Assembly: GCA_028278425.1 (NCBI GenBank)
Contig: JANQEJ010000227.1
Span: forward strand, 1 to 55,963
Direction: 5' to 3'
Source: Planctomycetota bacterium
Lineage (GTDB): Bacteria; Planctomycetota; UBA1135; GCA-002686595
Length of the DNA stretch: 55,963 nucleotides
Part shown: positions 44,557 to 54,649 of the stretch, piece after piece
Position numbering within the stretch: position 1 is the stretch's first letter
Layout: the number at the start of each line of letters is the position of its first letter
Notes under the pieces: generated by a model
Database searches by the model: none
The model's input: only the letters and a program-made list of their open reading frames with translations
What the model was told of the DNA's origin: nothing
Translations under genes and position numbers: made by a program

Positions 44557-46374
44557 ATGGAAGGCGGGTGGCTGAAGAACGGCGGCGAAGCCGGACGGCG
44601 CGTCGCGCTGTTGTGCCTGGGCGCGGTCGTCGCGATGACGGTGGTCGCGTGGTTGCCGCTGGCCGCTCTGCCGTTCACGGGCGAGGACTATCAGTTGCTC
44701 GCGCGGATCGAGCTGGGTGAGCCCGCCTACCCGCACGTCTTTCGGCCCTTGCCGGGACTCTGGCTCGCCGGGCTGAACGGTCTCTTCGGGGAGACCGCGG
44801 CGCCCTACCACGCCGCCTCGATCGGCCTGCACGTCGTCAACCTGTGCCTGGTCTACCTCCTGGTGTGCGGGCTCGGTCTCGGCCGGCTCGTCGGCCTCGC
44901 GGCGGCGCTTCTCTTCGGCGTCGGCGCCGAGGCGTGCGACGCGGTCGCGTGGATCGCGGCGGTCAACCGACCGCTGTCGGCCGTCGGCGCGCTGGTCGCG
45001 CTGAACGGCCTCGCGCGCTGGGATTCGCGGGCGGGATGGGTGCTCGTGACGTCCGGGCTCGCCTGGCAGTTCTTCGCGAACGAGGAGTTCTACGGAACCG
45101 CCGGAGTCGCCGCGGTCTGGCTCGCGCTCGCGGCGTGGCGCGGCGTGCGGCGGACCCCGGCGCTCGCCGTCGCCGCCGGCGTGATCGCGGCGGCGCTGTT
45201 GCACTACCTGTTCCTGCAGCGCGTTCCGGGCGGAGCGGACAACGTGCTCGCCGCCGGCCTCGGCGGCGCGCCGCGCGCGGCGCTCACGCGGTCGGGCGCC
45301 GTGTTCGCGGGGTGGGGGCTGCCCGCCTGGCTCGGCTGGGCGCCGCCGGTCTTCGCGGGACTCATCGCCCTCGCCGGAGAACGGCGCGCCGCCGGCCTTG
45401 CGATCCTTGCGTGGCTCGGCGCGTTCGTGCCGTTCGCCCTCGACGATCCGGTCGCGTACCGCGCCTACCCGAGCCTGGCTCCGACCGCCGTGCTCCTCTC
45501 CGCCGGAGTTTTCGCGGCGCGCTCGCTCCTGCCCGAGCGCCGTGTCGAGCTCGGGCTCTTCGCGGTCCTGGTGCTGCTCGCCCTCTGGGGTTGGAGGGCG
45601 CGGCGCGCGCGGCTGGACCTCTGGCGCGCCGGCGGTCGCGAGATGGCCGCGTGCGTCGAATCGCTCGACGTCCGCGCGCCTTCCTCCTGTCCGGTGCTCG
45701 TCAATCTGGAGACGTCGACGGTCGGGCTCTTCGTCTATCGCTACGGCGTCGGCGTCGAAGCCGTGCGGGCGGTTTCGTTCCTCGACGGCATGACCGCGCA
45801 CGTGGCGCCGCGCGAGCTTCCGCCGGCGCCGTGGTTCGGGCTCCGGCGCGACGGGAGCTACGGAGTGATCGAGCCGGTCGCGTACCTGGCGCAGACGCCG
45901 GCGATCGAAGGCGTGCGCCTCTACGGCGAGGCCCGGACCGTGGATTCGCTCGACGCGTGTCGCGAGCTCCTCGCCGGTCCCGGCGTCGATCTGACGCGGA
46001 CGGCCCTGGTGGAGACCGAGGACCTCGGTGAGCTCGACGGGCGCGGCGAGGTCGTCGTGCTCGAGCCGCTGTCGGGGAACCCGGCGGAGATCACGGCGCG
46101 CATGGTGGTGGGCGTGCGCTGCGAGGGGCGCGCGCTCCTCGCGCTGCAGGAGCCGTGGCTCTACTCGCACATGCTCCGCGTCTCGCCCGACCAGTTGCTC
46201 TTCTCGAACGTCGAGGAGGCGCGCGTCGTCCGCTGTGAGGTGACGCTCGACGGCGAGACCGAGCCGCGTCCCGCGTTCTTCCTCAACGCCTTCGGTTTCG
46301 GCGTCGTCGTACCGCCCGGCGAGCATCGCGTCGAGGTGAGCTGGCGCCGCGCCGAGCCAGGAGAGCTACGCTAG
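44557..46374 (+). CDS. Multi-spanning GT-C-like membrane protein with extracytoplasmic C-terminal domain
   Basis: 605 residues. About nine or ten helices in the first 360 residues. The first extracytoplasmic loop has TGEDYQLLARIELGEP, then FRPLPGLWLAGLNGLFG and YHAASIGLHVVNL, the acidic-x-Y, F-R-P-L and H-x3-H arrangement shared by bacterial and eukaryotic protein O-mannosyltransferase-like (TMTC-type) proteins. The C-terminal about 240 residues are soluble and beta-rich. It is divergent from the four-gene minus-strand cluster and probably serves the same envelope glycan pathway. The next gene starts 8 nt after its stop. Confidence 0.65.
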   Translation: MEGGWLKNGGEAGRRVALLCLGAVVAMTVVAWLPLAALPFTGEDYQLLARIELGEPAYPHVFRPLPGLWLAGLNGLFGETAAPYHAASIGLHVVNLCLVYLLVCGLGLGRLVGLAAALLFGVGAEACDAVAWIAAVNRPLSAVGALVALNGLARWDSRAGWVLVTSGLAWQFFANEEFYGTAGVAAVWLALAAWRGVRRTPALAVAAGVIAAALLHYLFLQRVPGGADNVLAAGLGGAPRAALTRSGAVFAGWGLPAWLGWAPPVFAGLIALAGERRAAGLAILAWLGAFVPFALDDPVAYRAYPSLAPTAVLLSAGVFAARSLLPERRVELGLFAVLVLLALWGWRARRARLDLWRAGGREMAACVESLDVRAPSSCPVLVNLETSTVGLFVYRYGVGVEAVRAVSFLDGMTAHVAPRELPPAPWFGLRRDGSYGVIEPVAYLAQTPAIEGVRLYGEARTVDSLDACRELLAGPGVDLTRTALVETEDLGELDGRGEVVVLEPLSGNPAEITARMVVGVRCEGRALLALQEPWLYSHMLRVSPDQLLFSNVEEARVVRCEVTLDGETEPRPAFFLNAFGFGVVVPPGEHRVEVSWRRAEPGELR

Positions 46375-46382
46375 CTCGCGAC

Positions 46383-47186
46383 GTGAAGGTCGCCGCGTTT
46401 CAGTTCGACGTGCGTCGCAACGACGTCCCCGGCAACCTCGCGCGCGTCGAGGCCGGCCTGCGCGAGGCCGCCGACCGCGGCGTCGCGCTCGTCGTGCTGC
46501 CCGAGATGTGGCCGACGTCGTTCGTGGAGCTCCCCCCCGAGCCCGAAGCGCTGCTCGCGCCGACGGCGGAGGCGGTCGAGCGCCTGCGCGTCCTCTCGGC
46601 CGAGCTCGGGCTCGTCGTCGCCGGCACCGCCTTCGCGCCGGGACCGAACGGCGAGCGGCCGCGCAACCGCCTGTCGATCTTCGACCGCGGCGAGCTCGTT
46701 CTCGCCTACGACAAGGCGCACCTCCACTCGCCGACCGGGGAGCGCGAGGCCTTCTCCGCCGGCGATGCGCCGCCGGTCACCGTCGAGACCGGAGCGGGCA
46801 AGATCTCCGGCGCCGTCTGCTACGACCTGCGCTTCGCGTCGCTCTTTCGGGCGCCGTTTGACGACGGCGCGGAGCTCCTGCTGATCCCGGCCCAGTGGCC
46901 CTCGCCGCGTGCCGCGCACTGGCGCGCGCTCGCGCTCGGCCGCGCGGTCGAGCTCCAGTGCTTCGTCGTCGCGGCGAACCGCACCGGCACCGATCTCGTG
47001 GGGCGCCGCAAGCTTGAGCTCGACTTCCCGGGCAACTCGCTCGTCGTCGGCCCGGGCGGCTCGGTGTTGGCGGAGGGCCAAGGCGAGGAGGGCCTGGTGG
47101 AGGCCGAGATCGACCTCGGCGAAGTCGAGCGACTGCGGGTGACCGTCCCGGTGCGGCGCGACCAGCGGTCCGATCTCTACGACTGA
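46383..47186 (+). CDS. Nitrilase-superfamily carbon-nitrogen hydrolase (omega-amidase-like)
   Basis: 267 residues from a GTG, 8 nt after the preceding stop. The Glu-Lys-Cys triad is intact: Glu41 in LPEMW, Lys111 in YDKAHL and Cys146 in AVCYDLRF. The WPSPRAAHWRALALGRAVELQCFVVAANRTG segment is typical of the YafV/Nit2-like branch, which hydrolyses omega-amides such as 2-oxoglutaramate or deaminated glutathione. Length is normal. Cytoplasmic. The link to the membrane-protein gene upstream is likely only transcriptional. Confidence 0.88.
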   Translation: MKVAAFQFDVRRNDVPGNLARVEAGLREAADRGVALVVLPEMWPTSFVELPPEPEALLAPTAEAVERLRVLSAELGLVVAGTAFAPGPNGERPRNRLSIFDRGELVLAYDKAHLHSPTGEREAFSAGDAPPVTVETGAGKISGAVCYDLRFASLFRAPFDDGAELLLIPAQWPSPRAAHWRALALGRAVELQCFVVAANRTGTDLVGRRKLELDFPGNSLVVGPGGSVLAEGQGEEGLVEAEIDLGEVERLRVTVPVRRDQRSDLYD

Positions 47187-47205
47187 TCCGATCCGGTGAG
47201 GACCG

Positions 47206-47451
47206 CTACGCGCCGAGCGAGAAGAGCCGCTTCAGCAGCGACAGCTTCGGGGCGCGGGCCACGAAGTCCGGGCAGTCGCCGTTGCGGTTGATCGCCTCGT
47301 GATCGCCGGGGATCTTCTGCTCGTCGAGGAAGGCGTTCTTCTGCTTCGCCTTCATGTTGGACGGCAGATAGCAGCCCTCCTGCTTCGCCTCGTAGGGCGC
47401 GGCGCGGAAGTGGCGGCAGGTGCGGCAGTCGGCTTTCGGCGGCTCGCTCAT
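47206..47451 (-). CDS. Small Cys-rich protein, probable metal-binding
   Basis: 81 residues. CRTCRHF at 9-15, a Cys at 27 (EGCYLP) and another at 60 (NGDCPDF) form a four-Cys set suited to one zinc ion or a small Fe-S cluster. The middle is Lys-rich and the C-terminus ([12 protein letters not shown]) is an amphipathic basic helix. It lies on the same strand as hsp20, behind a strong hairpin, so it may have its own promoter. Function unknown. Confidence 0.65.
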   Translation of the reverse strand: MSEPPKADCRTCRHFRAAPYEAKQEGCYLPSNMKAKQKNAFLDEQKIPGDHEAINRNGDCPDFVARAPKLSLLKRLFSLGA

Positions 47452-47474
47452 CCGGCGAGAGAGTCTGCGGCGAA

Positions 47475-47500
47475 CGGGGAGCCCCCGCAAGGGCTCCCCG
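47475..47500 (-). terminator. GC hairpin downstream of hsp20
   Basis: A perfect 10-bp stem, CGGGGAGCCC pairing with GGGCTCCCCG across a 6-nt loop, 22 nt after the hsp20 stop and 24 nt before the start of the small Cys-rich gene. There is no clear T-run after it on the minus strand, so it may end transcription with help or act as an mRNA 3' stabiliser. Confidence 0.55.
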
Positions 47501-47522
47501 TCGCCAGGGGGAGAGAGGGTTC

Positions 47523-47927
47523 TCAGCCGGCGCTCTTGACCTCGATGCGCCGCGGGCGGTCCTCGTCGGCGCGCGGGAGGCGCACTTCGAGGACGCCGTT
47601 GGCCCACGTCGTCTCGACCTTGTCCGGGTCGACCCGGTGGGGAAGGCGGAGGGTGCGGGAGAAGGGGCCGGTGACGCGCTCGCGGTGGAGGACGCGCTTC
47701 GACTCGTCGAGCGGCTTGCGCTCGCCCTTCAGGCGAAGGACGCCGCGCTCCAGCGTCACCTCGATCGTGTCGGGGTCGACGCCGGGGAGCTCGACGGCCA
47801 CCACGAGGTCCTCGTCCTCGCTCCAGACGTCGAGGGCGGGGCCGCTGGCGCTGGCGGCGGCGGTGAAGGGGGCGGAGAAGATCTCCGGGAAGGAGAAGAG
47901 ACTGGGGAGACGGGTGCTGACGACCAT
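47523..47927 (-). CDS. Small heat shock protein, Hsp20/alpha-crystallin family
   Basis: 134 residues. The alpha-crystallin domain covers about 30-125: [42 protein letters not shown] and the hallmark A-x-G-V-L-x-V-x-L-P ([10 protein letters not shown]). The N-terminal arm is short and Phe-rich, as needed for oligomerisation and client binding. It holds unfolding proteins for refolding by DnaK. AAAGGC lies before the ATG. No CIRCE element is seen upstream; an inverted repeat about 115 nt upstream is noted separately. Confidence 0.95.
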   Translation of the reverse strand: MVVSTRLPSLFSFPEIFSAPFTAAASASGPALDVWSEDEDLVVAVELPGVDPDTIEVTLERGVLRLKGERKPLDESKRVLHRERVTGPFSRTLRLPHRVDPDKVETTWANGVLEVRLPRADEDRPRRIEVKSAG

Positions 47928-48369
47928 GATTGCCTTTCTGTCCGTGCTGGACTCGCGGGTTGCCTCCCCTAAGGCAACCCCGGTGCCAGAGGAGAATCGG
48001 CCTTCCCGGCATCGTCAGGCCGGTTCCGCGCGGACTCGCCGCGCCAAAATGGCGCATCCACTGTCATTTTGGCCAGCTTGGCCGGCGCCCTCCCCAAATG
48101 CGAACCGGCGGACGTCTCACCGCGTCCGCCGGCCTCGAGTCTTTCGACTCCCTGATTCTCTCTCTCGCGGAGGGGCGCAGTCTCCAACGCCTCACCGGAC
48201 CCTCTATCGGCCGGCGGGGCGGCTCGCCTTGAGCCCCCTCCCCTCCGGCGTGCGTCGGCGCGCGCCGCCGGTATACTGCTCGCCCGTTTTTGGGCGCGAA
48301 CGGCCCCCCAAACGCCCCAAAACGGCGCTTCGCCCGCTCCGCTCCCCACCGTCTATGGAGGTCCGTCCG
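47928..48369. other. Divergent intergenic region between hsp20 and the thiolase operon
   Basis: About 440 bases with no supported gene. It must hold the divergent promoters of hsp20 and of the acyl-CoA operon. It contains an inverted repeat (48043-48073), a GCGCC/GGCGC hairpin overlapping it, and a C-rich stretch near 48300-48345. An open frame crossing it from the left is an antisense shadow of hsp20. Confidence 0.5.
48043..48073. promoter_or_regulatory. 9-bp inverted repeat, candidate operator
   Basis: GCCAAAATG and CATTTTGGC are perfect reverse complements separated by 13 nt. The A/T-rich half sites stand out in this GC-rich region. The repeat lies about 115 nt upstream of hsp20 and about 300 nt upstream of the thiolase start. 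It could be a repressor site for either gene or a hairpin; arm length recalls CIRCE but the sequence does not. Confidence 0.35.
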
Positions 48370-49551
48370 TTGAAGGACGTCGTCATCGCCAGCTCGTGCC
48401 GCACGCCGATCGGCAAGTTCCAGGGCGGCCTGTCCGGCTTCAAGGCCACCGCGCTCGGCTCCCTCGCGATCCGCGAGGCCCTGAGCCGTGCCGGCGTCGC
48501 CGCCGAGGCGGTGGACGAGGTCATCATGGGGAGCGTGCTCCAGGCCGGCCTGGGGCAGAACCCGGCGCGGCAGGCCGCGATCGGCGCGGAGGTTCCCGAG
48601 AGCGTCGGCGCCTTCACAGTGAACAAGGTGTGCGGCTCCGGGCTGAAGGCGGTGATGCTCGCCGCCCAGGCGATCCGCGCGGGCGACGCCGACGTCGTCG
48701 TCGCGGGCGGCATGGAGAGCATGACGAACGCGCCGTACCTCCTCCCCGACGCGCGCGAGGGCTCGCGCCTCGGGCACTCGCAGATCGTCGACTCGATGAT
48801 CGCCGACGGTCTGTGGGACGTTTACAACGACTTCCACATGGGGATGACCGGCGAGCTCGTCGCGGAGAAGCACGGCATCACCCGCAACACGCAGGACGAG
48901 TTCGCGGCCGAGAGCCACCGCAAGGCCGCCGAGGCCACCGAGGCCGGCCGCTTCGACGAGGAGAAGCTCACCGTCGAGGTTCCGCAGCGGAAGGGCGACC
49001 CGATCGCGTTCACGACCGACGAGACGATCCGCGCCGGCACGACGGCCGAGTCGATCGCGAGGATGCGCCCGGCCTTCAAGAAGGACGGGACGGTCACCGC
49101 CGCGAACGCCTCGGCGATCAACGACGGCGCGTCGGCCCTCGTCGTGATGAGCGCCGACAAGGCGTCCGAGCTCGGCGTCACGCCGGTCGCGAAGGTGACC
49201 GGCTACGCCACCGGCGGCCTGAAGCCCGAGTGGGTGATGATGGCCCCCGAGGTCTCGATCCGGAAGCTCTCCGAGAAGCTCGGCCGCAAGCCGGGCGACT
49301 TCGACCTGCACGAGATCAACGAGGCGTTCTCCGCCGCGGCGTGCGCGCTCGTCGGCGTGCTCGAGCTCGATCCCGAGAAGGTCAACGTCAACGGTGGCGC
49401 CGTGGCGCTCGGACACCCGATCGGGGCGTCGGGCGCCCGCATCCTGACGACGCTGCTCCACGCGATGAAGCAGCGCGGCGCCGCGAACGGCATGGCGTCG
49501 CTCTGCCTCGGCGGCGGCAACGCGGTCTCGCTGGCCGTGGAGGCGCTCTAG
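48370..49551 (+). CDS. Acetyl-CoA C-acetyltransferase (thiolase)
   Basis: 393 residues. The start is taken as the TTG at 48370 because GGAGGT stands 7 nt before it; an ATG at 48355 would place its own codon on that ribosome site. It cleaves or forms acetoacetyl-CoA. Catalytic residues: Cys88 in VNKVCGSG, the His in [10 protein letters not shown] and the second Cys in CLGGGNA, plus the NEAFSAA motif. Length equals that of biosynthetic/short-chain thiolases. First gene of an operon; its stop shares one base with the next start (TAGTG). Confidence 0.95.
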   Translation: MKDVVIASSCRTPIGKFQGGLSGFKATALGSLAIREALSRAGVAAEAVDEVIMGSVLQAGLGQNPARQAAIGAEVPESVGAFTVNKVCGSGLKAVMLAAQAIRAGDADVVVAGGMESMTNAPYLLPDAREGSRLGHSQIVDSMIADGLWDVYNDFHMGMTGELVAEKHGITRNTQDEFAAESHRKAAEATEAGRFDEEKLTVEVPQRKGDPIAFTTDETIRAGTTAESIARMRPAFKKDGTVTAANASAINDGASALVVMSADKASELGVTPVAKVTGYATGGLKPEWVMMAPEVSIRKLSEKLGRKPGDFDLHEINEAFSAAACALVGVLELDPEKVNVNGGAVALGHPIGASGARILTTLLHAMKQRGAANGMASLCLGGGNAVSLAVEAL

Positions 49552-50405
49552 TGGCGCACCTCGCCAAGGTCGGCGTCGTGGGCGCCGGAACCATGGGCAA
49601 CGGCATCGCGCAGACCTTCGCGTCGTACGGCACGGCCGTGGAGCTCGTCGACGTCGACGAGGGCGCGCTGCAGCGCGGCGTCGCCAACGTCGAGAAGAGC
49701 CTCGGGCGCTTCGTGAAGAAGGAGAAGATCACCGAGGCCGATGCCAAGGAGATCCTTGGGCGCATCCACCCGACCACGAGCCTGGACGACGTCGGCGACG
49801 CGCCGCTCGTCGTCGAGGCCGCCGTTGAGAAGGTCGGCGTCAAGAAGGAGATCTTCGCGCGCCTCGACGAGGTCGCGCCAAAGACCACGATTCTGGCTAC
49901 GAACACGTCGTCGATCTCGATCACCGAGGTGGCGGCCGCCACCGACCGCGCCGACCGCGTGGTCGGGATGCACTTCATGAACCCGGTGCCGCTGATGACG
50001 CTGGTCGAGGTGATCCGCGGTCAGGAGACCTCCGACGAGACGACCGCGACCGTCGTCGCCTGCGCCGAGGCGATCGGCAAGACGCCGGTGGAGGCCAACG
50101 ACTATCCGGGCTTCGTTTCCAACCGGCTTCTGATGCCGATGATCAACGAGGCGGCCTTCTGCGTGATGGAAGGCGTCGCCGAGCGCGAGGCGATCGACAC
50201 GGTGATGAAGCTCGGGATGAACCACCCGATGGGGCCGCTCGCGCTCGCGGACCTGATCGGCCTCGATATCTGCCTGGACGTCATGGAGGTCCTCCACGAG
50301 GGCCTCGGCGACTCCAAGTACCGCCCGTGTCCGCTGCTGCGCCGGATGGTCGCCGCCGGCCGGCTCGGCCGGAAGGTCGGGAAGGGCTTCTACGACTACG
50401 ACTGA
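49551..50405 (+). CDS. hbd: 3-hydroxybutyryl-CoA dehydrogenase
   Basis: 284 residues from a GTG whose G is the last base of the thiolase stop. It oxidises (S)-3-hydroxybutyryl-CoA to acetoacetyl-CoA with NAD(P). The N-terminal [14 protein letters not shown] is the Rossmann nucleotide loop. TNTSSISI and HFMNPVPLM (with the catalytic His) and [10 protein letters not shown] are in place, and the C-terminal dimerisation domain ends normally with [12 protein letters not shown] single-function enzyme of standard length, feeding the thiolase. Confidence 0.95.
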   Translation: MAHLAKVGVVGAGTMGNGIAQTFASYGTAVELVDVDEGALQRGVANVEKSLGRFVKKEKITEADAKEILGRIHPTTSLDDVGDAPLVVEAAVEKVGVKKEIFARLDEVAPKTTILATNTSSISITEVAAATDRADRVVGMHFMNPVPLMTLVEVIRGQETSDETTATVVACAEAIGKTPVEANDYPGFVSNRLLMPMINEAAFCVMEGVAEREAIDTVMKLGMNHPMGPLALADLIGLDICLDVMEVLHEGLGDSKYRPCPLLRRMVAAGRLGRKVGKGFYDYD

Positions 50406-50414
50406 CGAACGCCA

Positions 50415-51560
50415 ATGGACTTCTCGCTGGACGAAGAGCTGACGATGTTGCGCGACATGGCGCGCGACTTCGCCGACAACGAGCTCATCCCGCGCGCGAC
50501 CGGGCACGACCGCAAGGAGGAGCTCGATCCGGCCCTCTTCGGCATGCTGGCCGAGCTCGGGCTCATGGGGCTGACCGTGCCCGAGGAGTACGGCGGAGCC
50601 GGTATGGGCAACCTCGCGCTCAGCGTCGTGCTCGAGGAGCTGAACCGCGGCTGTGCGTCCACGGGCGTGACCGTCTCCGTGCACAACAGCCTGGTCGGCG
50701 CGCCGATCCGCCGCCACGGCACCGACGCGCAGAAAGCGGAATGGCTGCCGAAGATCGCTTCCGGCGAGGCGATCGGGGCCTACTGCCTGACCGAGGCGGG
50801 CGCCGGTTCGGACGCGGCGGCGCTGCGGGCGACGGCGGTGCTCGACGGCGAGGAGTACGTGCTCGACGGGAACAAGCTGTTCGTGACCAACGGTGCGCAG
50901 GCCGGGATCTTCATCGTTTACGCGCGCACCGATCCGGAGGCGTCGAAGTCGCGCGGCATCACGGCGTTCCTTGTCCCGAAGGAAACGCCTGGACTCGCGA
51001 TCGGCAAGCACGAGAAGAAAACCGGCATCCGCGGCTCGTCGACCGTCGAGGTCGTGCTCGAGGGTTGCCGCGTTCCGAAGGAGAACGTGCTGGGCGAGCT
51101 CAACCGCGGCTTCCACCTCGCGATGGACACGCTCGACGGCGGCCGCATCGGCATCGCTGCGCAGGCGATCGGCATCGGCCGCGCCTGCCTCGAGGCTTCG
51201 ATAAAGTACGCGCACGAGCGCCAGCAGTTCGACCAGCCGATCGGCAACTTCCAGGCGATCCAGTGGAAGCTCGCGGACATGTCGGCCCGCCTCGACGCGG
51301 CCAGGCTCAAGACGTACAAGGCGGCCTGGTTGCGCGACCGCGACGAGCCGTGCACCCAGGCGTCGGCGGAGGCGAAGCTCCTCGCCTCGACCACGGCGAA
51401 CTTCTGCGCCGACGAGTGCCTTCAGATCCACGGCGGCGCCGGCTACACCGACGACTTCCACGTCGAGCGCCTTTTCCGCGACGCGCGGATCACCGAGATC
51501 TACGAGGGCGCGACGGACATCCAGCGGATCGTCATCGCGCGCGGGCTGCTCGCGAGCTGA
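50415..51560 (+). CDS. Short-chain acyl-CoA dehydrogenase (butyryl-CoA dehydrogenase-like)
   Basis: 381 residues, the usual length. It forms the 2,3-double bond of acyl-CoA with FAD. YCLTEAGAGSDAAAL (FAD/substrate site), LFVTNGAQAG and the C-terminal QIHGGAGYTDDFHVERLFRDARITEIYEGA are typical; the catalytic base is the Glu of YEGA (near 367), as in short- and medium-chain enzymes. Given the mutase in the operon, butyryl-CoA is the likely substrate, passing crotonyl-CoA to a hydratase. Starts 9 nt after hbd. Confidence 0.95.
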   Translation: MDFSLDEELTMLRDMARDFADNELIPRATGHDRKEELDPALFGMLAELGLMGLTVPEEYGGAGMGNLALSVVLEELNRGCASTGVTVSVHNSLVGAPIRRHGTDAQKAEWLPKIASGEAIGAYCLTEAGAGSDAAALRATAVLDGEEYVLDGNKLFVTNGAQAGIFIVYARTDPEASKSRGITAFLVPKETPGLAIGKHEKKTGIRGSSTVEVVLEGCRVPKENVLGELNRGFHLAMDTLDGGRIGIAAQAIGIGRACLEASIKYAHERQQFDQPIGNFQAIQWKLADMSARLDAARLKTYKAAWLRDRDEPCTQASAEAKLLASTTANFCADECLQIHGGAGYTDDFHVERLFRDARITEIYEGATDIQRIVIARGLLAS

Positions 51561-51568
51561 GCGGAAGA

Positions 51569-52537
51569 GTGCAAGACGCCGCGGAGATCGCCGAGGGCAT
51601 CCGGGAGGGCCGGCGCAACGCGCTCGCCCGCATGATCTCCTGGGCGGAGAACGCCGACCCGCGCTTTCCCGCGGCGCTGGCGTCGATCTACCCGCGCGTC
51701 GGCGGCTCCTGGCGGATCGGCGTCACCGGTCCGCCGGGCGCGGGGAAGAGCACGCTGACCAACGCGCTGGCGGTCGAGCTCCGCCGGCGCGAGAAGACCG
51801 TCGGCATCCTGGCGATCGACCCGACGTCGCCCTTCTCGGGCGGGGCCCTGCTCGGCGACCGGATCCGCATGGAGGACCGCACCTCGGACCCGGGCGTCTT
51901 CATCCGCTCGATGGCGAGCCGCGGCAGCCACGGCGGCCTGGCGCGCGCCGCCGTGGACGCCTGCGACGCGATGGACGCCTTCGGCTTCGACGCGGTCGTC
52001 GTCGAGACGGTCGGGGTCGGCCAAGCCGAGTACGACGTCGTCGGCGCGGCCGACACGGTGGTCGTGGTCCTCTGTCCAGGTGCGGGCGACGGAATCCAGG
52101 CGATGAAGGCGGGCATCCTCGAGGTCGCCGACGTGCTCGTCGTGAACAAGGCGGACGTCGACGGCGCCGACCGCCTGATGCTCGATCTGTCGGAGGCGGT
52201 ACACACGCGCTCGATTCGGCGGGAAGGTCGCGAAGCGGAGTGGGAGGTTCCCGTGATCGCCGCCACCGCCACTAAAGGCGAAGGCGTCGAGAAGCTCCTG
52301 GAGCACGTCGAGGCGCACCGCCGCTTCCTCGAGGGCGGCGACCTGAGCGAGATGCGGCGCCGCAAGCGCGTGCAACAGGTCCGGCGCGTCGTCGACGAAC
52401 GTCTCGACGAGGAGCTCTGGGGCCCGCGCGGCTATGCCGAACGCGCGGATTCTGGCCTAAGGAAGTCCGCCACGCCTTACGATGTAGCCGAGGAGATTCT
52501 GGCGGCGATACTCGGCAACGGAATGGAGACGCAATGA
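51569..52537 (+). CDS. meaB: MeaB/ArgK-type G-protein chaperone of the B12-dependent mutase
   Basis: 322 residues from a GTG 8 nt after the acyl-CoA dehydrogenase. The P-loop GPPGAGKST is at 54-62, [21 protein letters not shown] is the MeaB switch region, ETVGVGQAE and VNKAD (base recognition) follow. MeaB-type GTPases load and protect adenosylcobalamin in acyl-CoA mutases. Its stop overlaps the mutase start (ATGA), so the pair is translationally coupled. In IcmF proteins this GTPase is fused between the mutase parts; here it is separate. Confidence 0.95.
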   Translation: MQDAAEIAEGIREGRRNALARMISWAENADPRFPAALASIYPRVGGSWRIGVTGPPGAGKSTLTNALAVELRRREKTVGILAIDPTSPFSGGALLGDRIRMEDRTSDPGVFIRSMASRGSHGGLARAAVDACDAMDAFGFDAVVVETVGVGQAEYDVVGAADTVVVVLCPGAGDGIQAMKAGILEVADVLVVNKADVDGADRLMLDLSEAVHTRSIRREGREAEWEVPVIAATATKGEGVEKLLEHVEAHRRFLEGGDLSEMRRRKRVQQVRRVVDERLDEELWGPRGYAERADSGLRKSATPYDVAEEILAAILGNGMETQ

Positions 52538-54213
52538 CGGAAACGCGGCTTGCCAGGGACGCGAAGGTGGTCGCCGTCGACGCGCGGCGCCGCTGGGAAG
52601 AAGCGATGCGCGAGGCGAAGCTGCGCGACGCCGAGTTCACCACGATCTCCGGCGCGCCGCTCAAAGCGGTCTACACGCCCGACGACGTCGACCTCGACTA
52701 CGAACGCGACCTCGGGTATCCCGGCCAGCACCCGTTCACGCGCGGCGTGCACCCCTCGATGTACCGCGGGCGGCTCTGGACGATGCGCCAGTTCGCCGGC
52801 TTCGGGACCTCGGCCCAGACGAACGAGCGCTTCAAGTTCCTGCTCGACCACGGGCAGACCGGCCTCTCGGTGGCCTTCGACTTTCCGACGCTGATGGGGC
52901 ACGACTCCGATGAGCCGATCAGCGAGGGCGAGGTCGGCCAGGTCGGCGTGGCGATCTCCTCGCTGGCCGACATGGAGACGCTGATGGACGGCATCCCGAT
53001 GGGGAAGGTGTCCACCTCGATGACGATCAACGGGCCGGCGCCGATCATGCTGGCCTTCTACATCGCCTGCGGCGAGAACCAGGGCGTCGATCCGAAGGAC
53101 CTCCGCGGAACGGTCCAGAACGACATCCTGAAGGAGTACCAGGCCCAGCACGCGTGGCTCGTCCCCGCCGAGCCGGCGCTGCGGATGATCGACGACGTGA
53201 TGCTCTACTGCGCCGAGCACGTGCCGCAGTGGAACACGATCTCGATCTCGGGCTACCACATCCGCGAGGCGGGCTCGACGGCGGCGCAGGAGCTCGCGTT
53301 CACGCTCGCGAACGGTTTCGAGTACGTGCGCCGCGGCATCGCCGCGGGGATGGACGTCGACATCTTCGCGCGCCGGCTCTCGTTCTTCTTCGACGCGCAC
53401 GTCGACTTCTTCGAGGAGATCTGCAAGTTCCGCGCGGCGCGCCGCATCTGGGCGCGGCACATGAAGGAGGAGTTCGGCGCGAAGGACCCGCGCTCCTGCA
53501 TGATCCGCTTCCACACGCAGACCGCAGGCGTGTCGCTGACCGCGCAGCAGCCCGAGAACAACATCGTGCGGACGACGATCGAGGCGCTCGCAGGCGTGCT
53601 CGGCGGCACGCAGTCGCTCCACACGAACTCGATGGACGAGACGCTGTCGCTCCCGACGGAGAAGGCCGTGAAGATCGCGCTGCGCACCCAGCAGATCCTC
53701 GCGGAGGAGACCGAGGTCGCGAACGTCGCCGACCCGCTGGCGGGCTCCTACTTCATCGAGGCGCAGACCAAACGCCTCGAGGACGACGCCGAGAGCTACT
53801 TCGCGGAGATCGAGAAGCGCGGCGGCGTCGTCGCCTGCACCGAAGCCGGCTACATTCAGCGCGAGATCCACCGCGCGGCCGTCGCCTACCAGCGGGCGGT
53901 CGAGGCCGGAACGAAGAGGGTCGTCGGGGTGAACTGCTTCGTCGAGGAGCTCGACGCCAAGCCGGAGATCGACATCCACCGCATCGATCCCGAGGTCGAG
54001 AAGGAGCAGCACGAGCGGCTGGCCGCCCTCCGCAAGCGCCGCGACCCCAAGGCCGCCCAGCGCGAGCTCGACGACGTGCGCGAGGCCTGCCGCAGCGGCG
54101 GGAACCTGCTGGAGCGCTTCGTCGCGGCCGCCCACGCCTACTGCACGCTGGGCGAGATCGCCGGCGTCCTGCGCGAGGAGTTCGGCGAGTACCGGGAGCC
54201 CCAGATTCTCTAA
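52534..54213 (+). CDS. B12-dependent acyl-CoA mutase large subunit, isobutyryl-CoA mutase-like signature
   Basis: 559 residues, the substrate-binding TIM-barrel subunit; the B12 domain is in the next gene. Standard segments: [63 protein letters not shown]. In methylmalonyl-CoA mutase the MRQ/IRQ segment is followed by Tyr89, and Arg207 binds the carboxylate. Here these positions are Phe87 (RQF) and Gln205 (QAQHAW), with the same 118-residue spacing; isobutyryl-CoA mutase IcmA has Phe80 and Gln198. It therefore most likely interconverts isobutyryl-CoA and n-butyryl-CoA. Ala at 114 argues against 2-hydroxyisobutyryl-CoA mutase. Automatic annotation would probably say methylmalonyl-CoA mutase. 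Confidence 0.88.
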   Translation: MTETRLARDAKVVAVDARRRWEEAMREAKLRDAEFTTISGAPLKAVYTPDDVDLDYERDLGYPGQHPFTRGVHPSMYRGRLWTMRQFAGFGTSAQTNERFKFLLDHGQTGLSVAFDFPTLMGHDSDEPISEGEVGQVGVAISSLADMETLMDGIPMGKVSTSMTINGPAPIMLAFYIACGENQGVDPKDLRGTVQNDILKEYQAQHAWLVPAEPALRMIDDVMLYCAEHVPQWNTISISGYHIREAGSTAAQELAFTLANGFEYVRRGIAAGMDVDIFARRLSFFFDAHVDFFEEICKFRAARRIWARHMKEEFGAKDPRSCMIRFHTQTAGVSLTAQQPENNIVRTTIEALAGVLGGTQSLHTNSMDETLSLPTEKAVKIALRTQQILAEETEVANVADPLAGSYFIEAQTKRLEDDAESYFAEIEKRGGVVACTEAGYIQREIHRAAVAYQRAVEAGTKRVVGVNCFVEELDAKPEIDIHRIDPEVEKEQHERLAALRKRRDPKAAQRELDDVREACRSGGNLLERFVAAAHAYCTLGEIAGVLREEFGEYREPQIL

Positions 54214-54223
54214 CCTGTCACCG

Positions 54224-54649
54224 ATGGTGGAACGCAAGATCAGGGTGCTGGTGGGAAAGCCGGGCCTCGACGGCCACGACCGCGGCGCGAAGACGGTGGC
54301 GACCGTGCTCCGCGATCACGGAATGGAGGTGATCTACACCGGCCTGCACCAGACCCCCGACCAGATCGCCGAGGCGGCGGCTCAGGAGGACGTCGACGTG
54401 GTCGGCCTCTCGATCCTGTCCGGCGCGCACATGTCGCTCTTCCCGCGCGTCCGGGAGGAGCTCGAAAAGCGCGGCATGGGGCACGTGCTCCTCACCGGCG
54501 GTGGCATCATCCCGACCGACGACATGGCGGAGCTCGAGGCCCAGGGCTTCGCCAAGCTGTTCGGACCGGGGACGCCCACCGACGACATCGCCGCCTGGAT
54601 CAAGAGCACCATGGAAGCCCGTTGGGAGAACGAGGAGGTCCAGACATGA
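54224..54649 (+). CDS. B12-binding small subunit of the acyl-CoA mutase
   Basis: 141 residues. The cobalamin motif D-x-H-x-x-G is at 16-21 (LDGHDRG), with His18 as lower cobalt ligand. [13 protein letters not shown] gives the S-x-L motif and LTGGGIIP the GG motif that hold the nucleotide tail of B12. [15 protein letters not shown] is typical of mutase small subunits (MCM/ICM/HCM). It pairs with the large subunit 10 nt upstream. Its stop overlaps the start of the HTH gene (ATGA). Confidence 0.95.
   Translation: MVERKIRVLVGKPGLDGHDRGAKTVATVLRDHGMEVIYTGLHQTPDQIAEAAAQEDVDVVGLSILSGAHMSLFPRVREELEKRGMGHVLLTGGGIIPTDDMAELEAQGFAKLFGPGTPTDDIAAWIKSTMEARWENEEVQT

Noticed and set aside
48355..48369. ATG start for thiolase
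   Set aside because: Its own codons form the GGAGGT ribosome site for the TTG at 48370, which also gives the usual thiolase N-terminus.
52534..54213. Methylmalonyl-CoA mutase large subunit
   Set aside because: The two residues that set substrate choice are Phe87 and Gln205, as in isobutyryl-CoA mutase, and no epimerase or carboxylase gene accompanies it.
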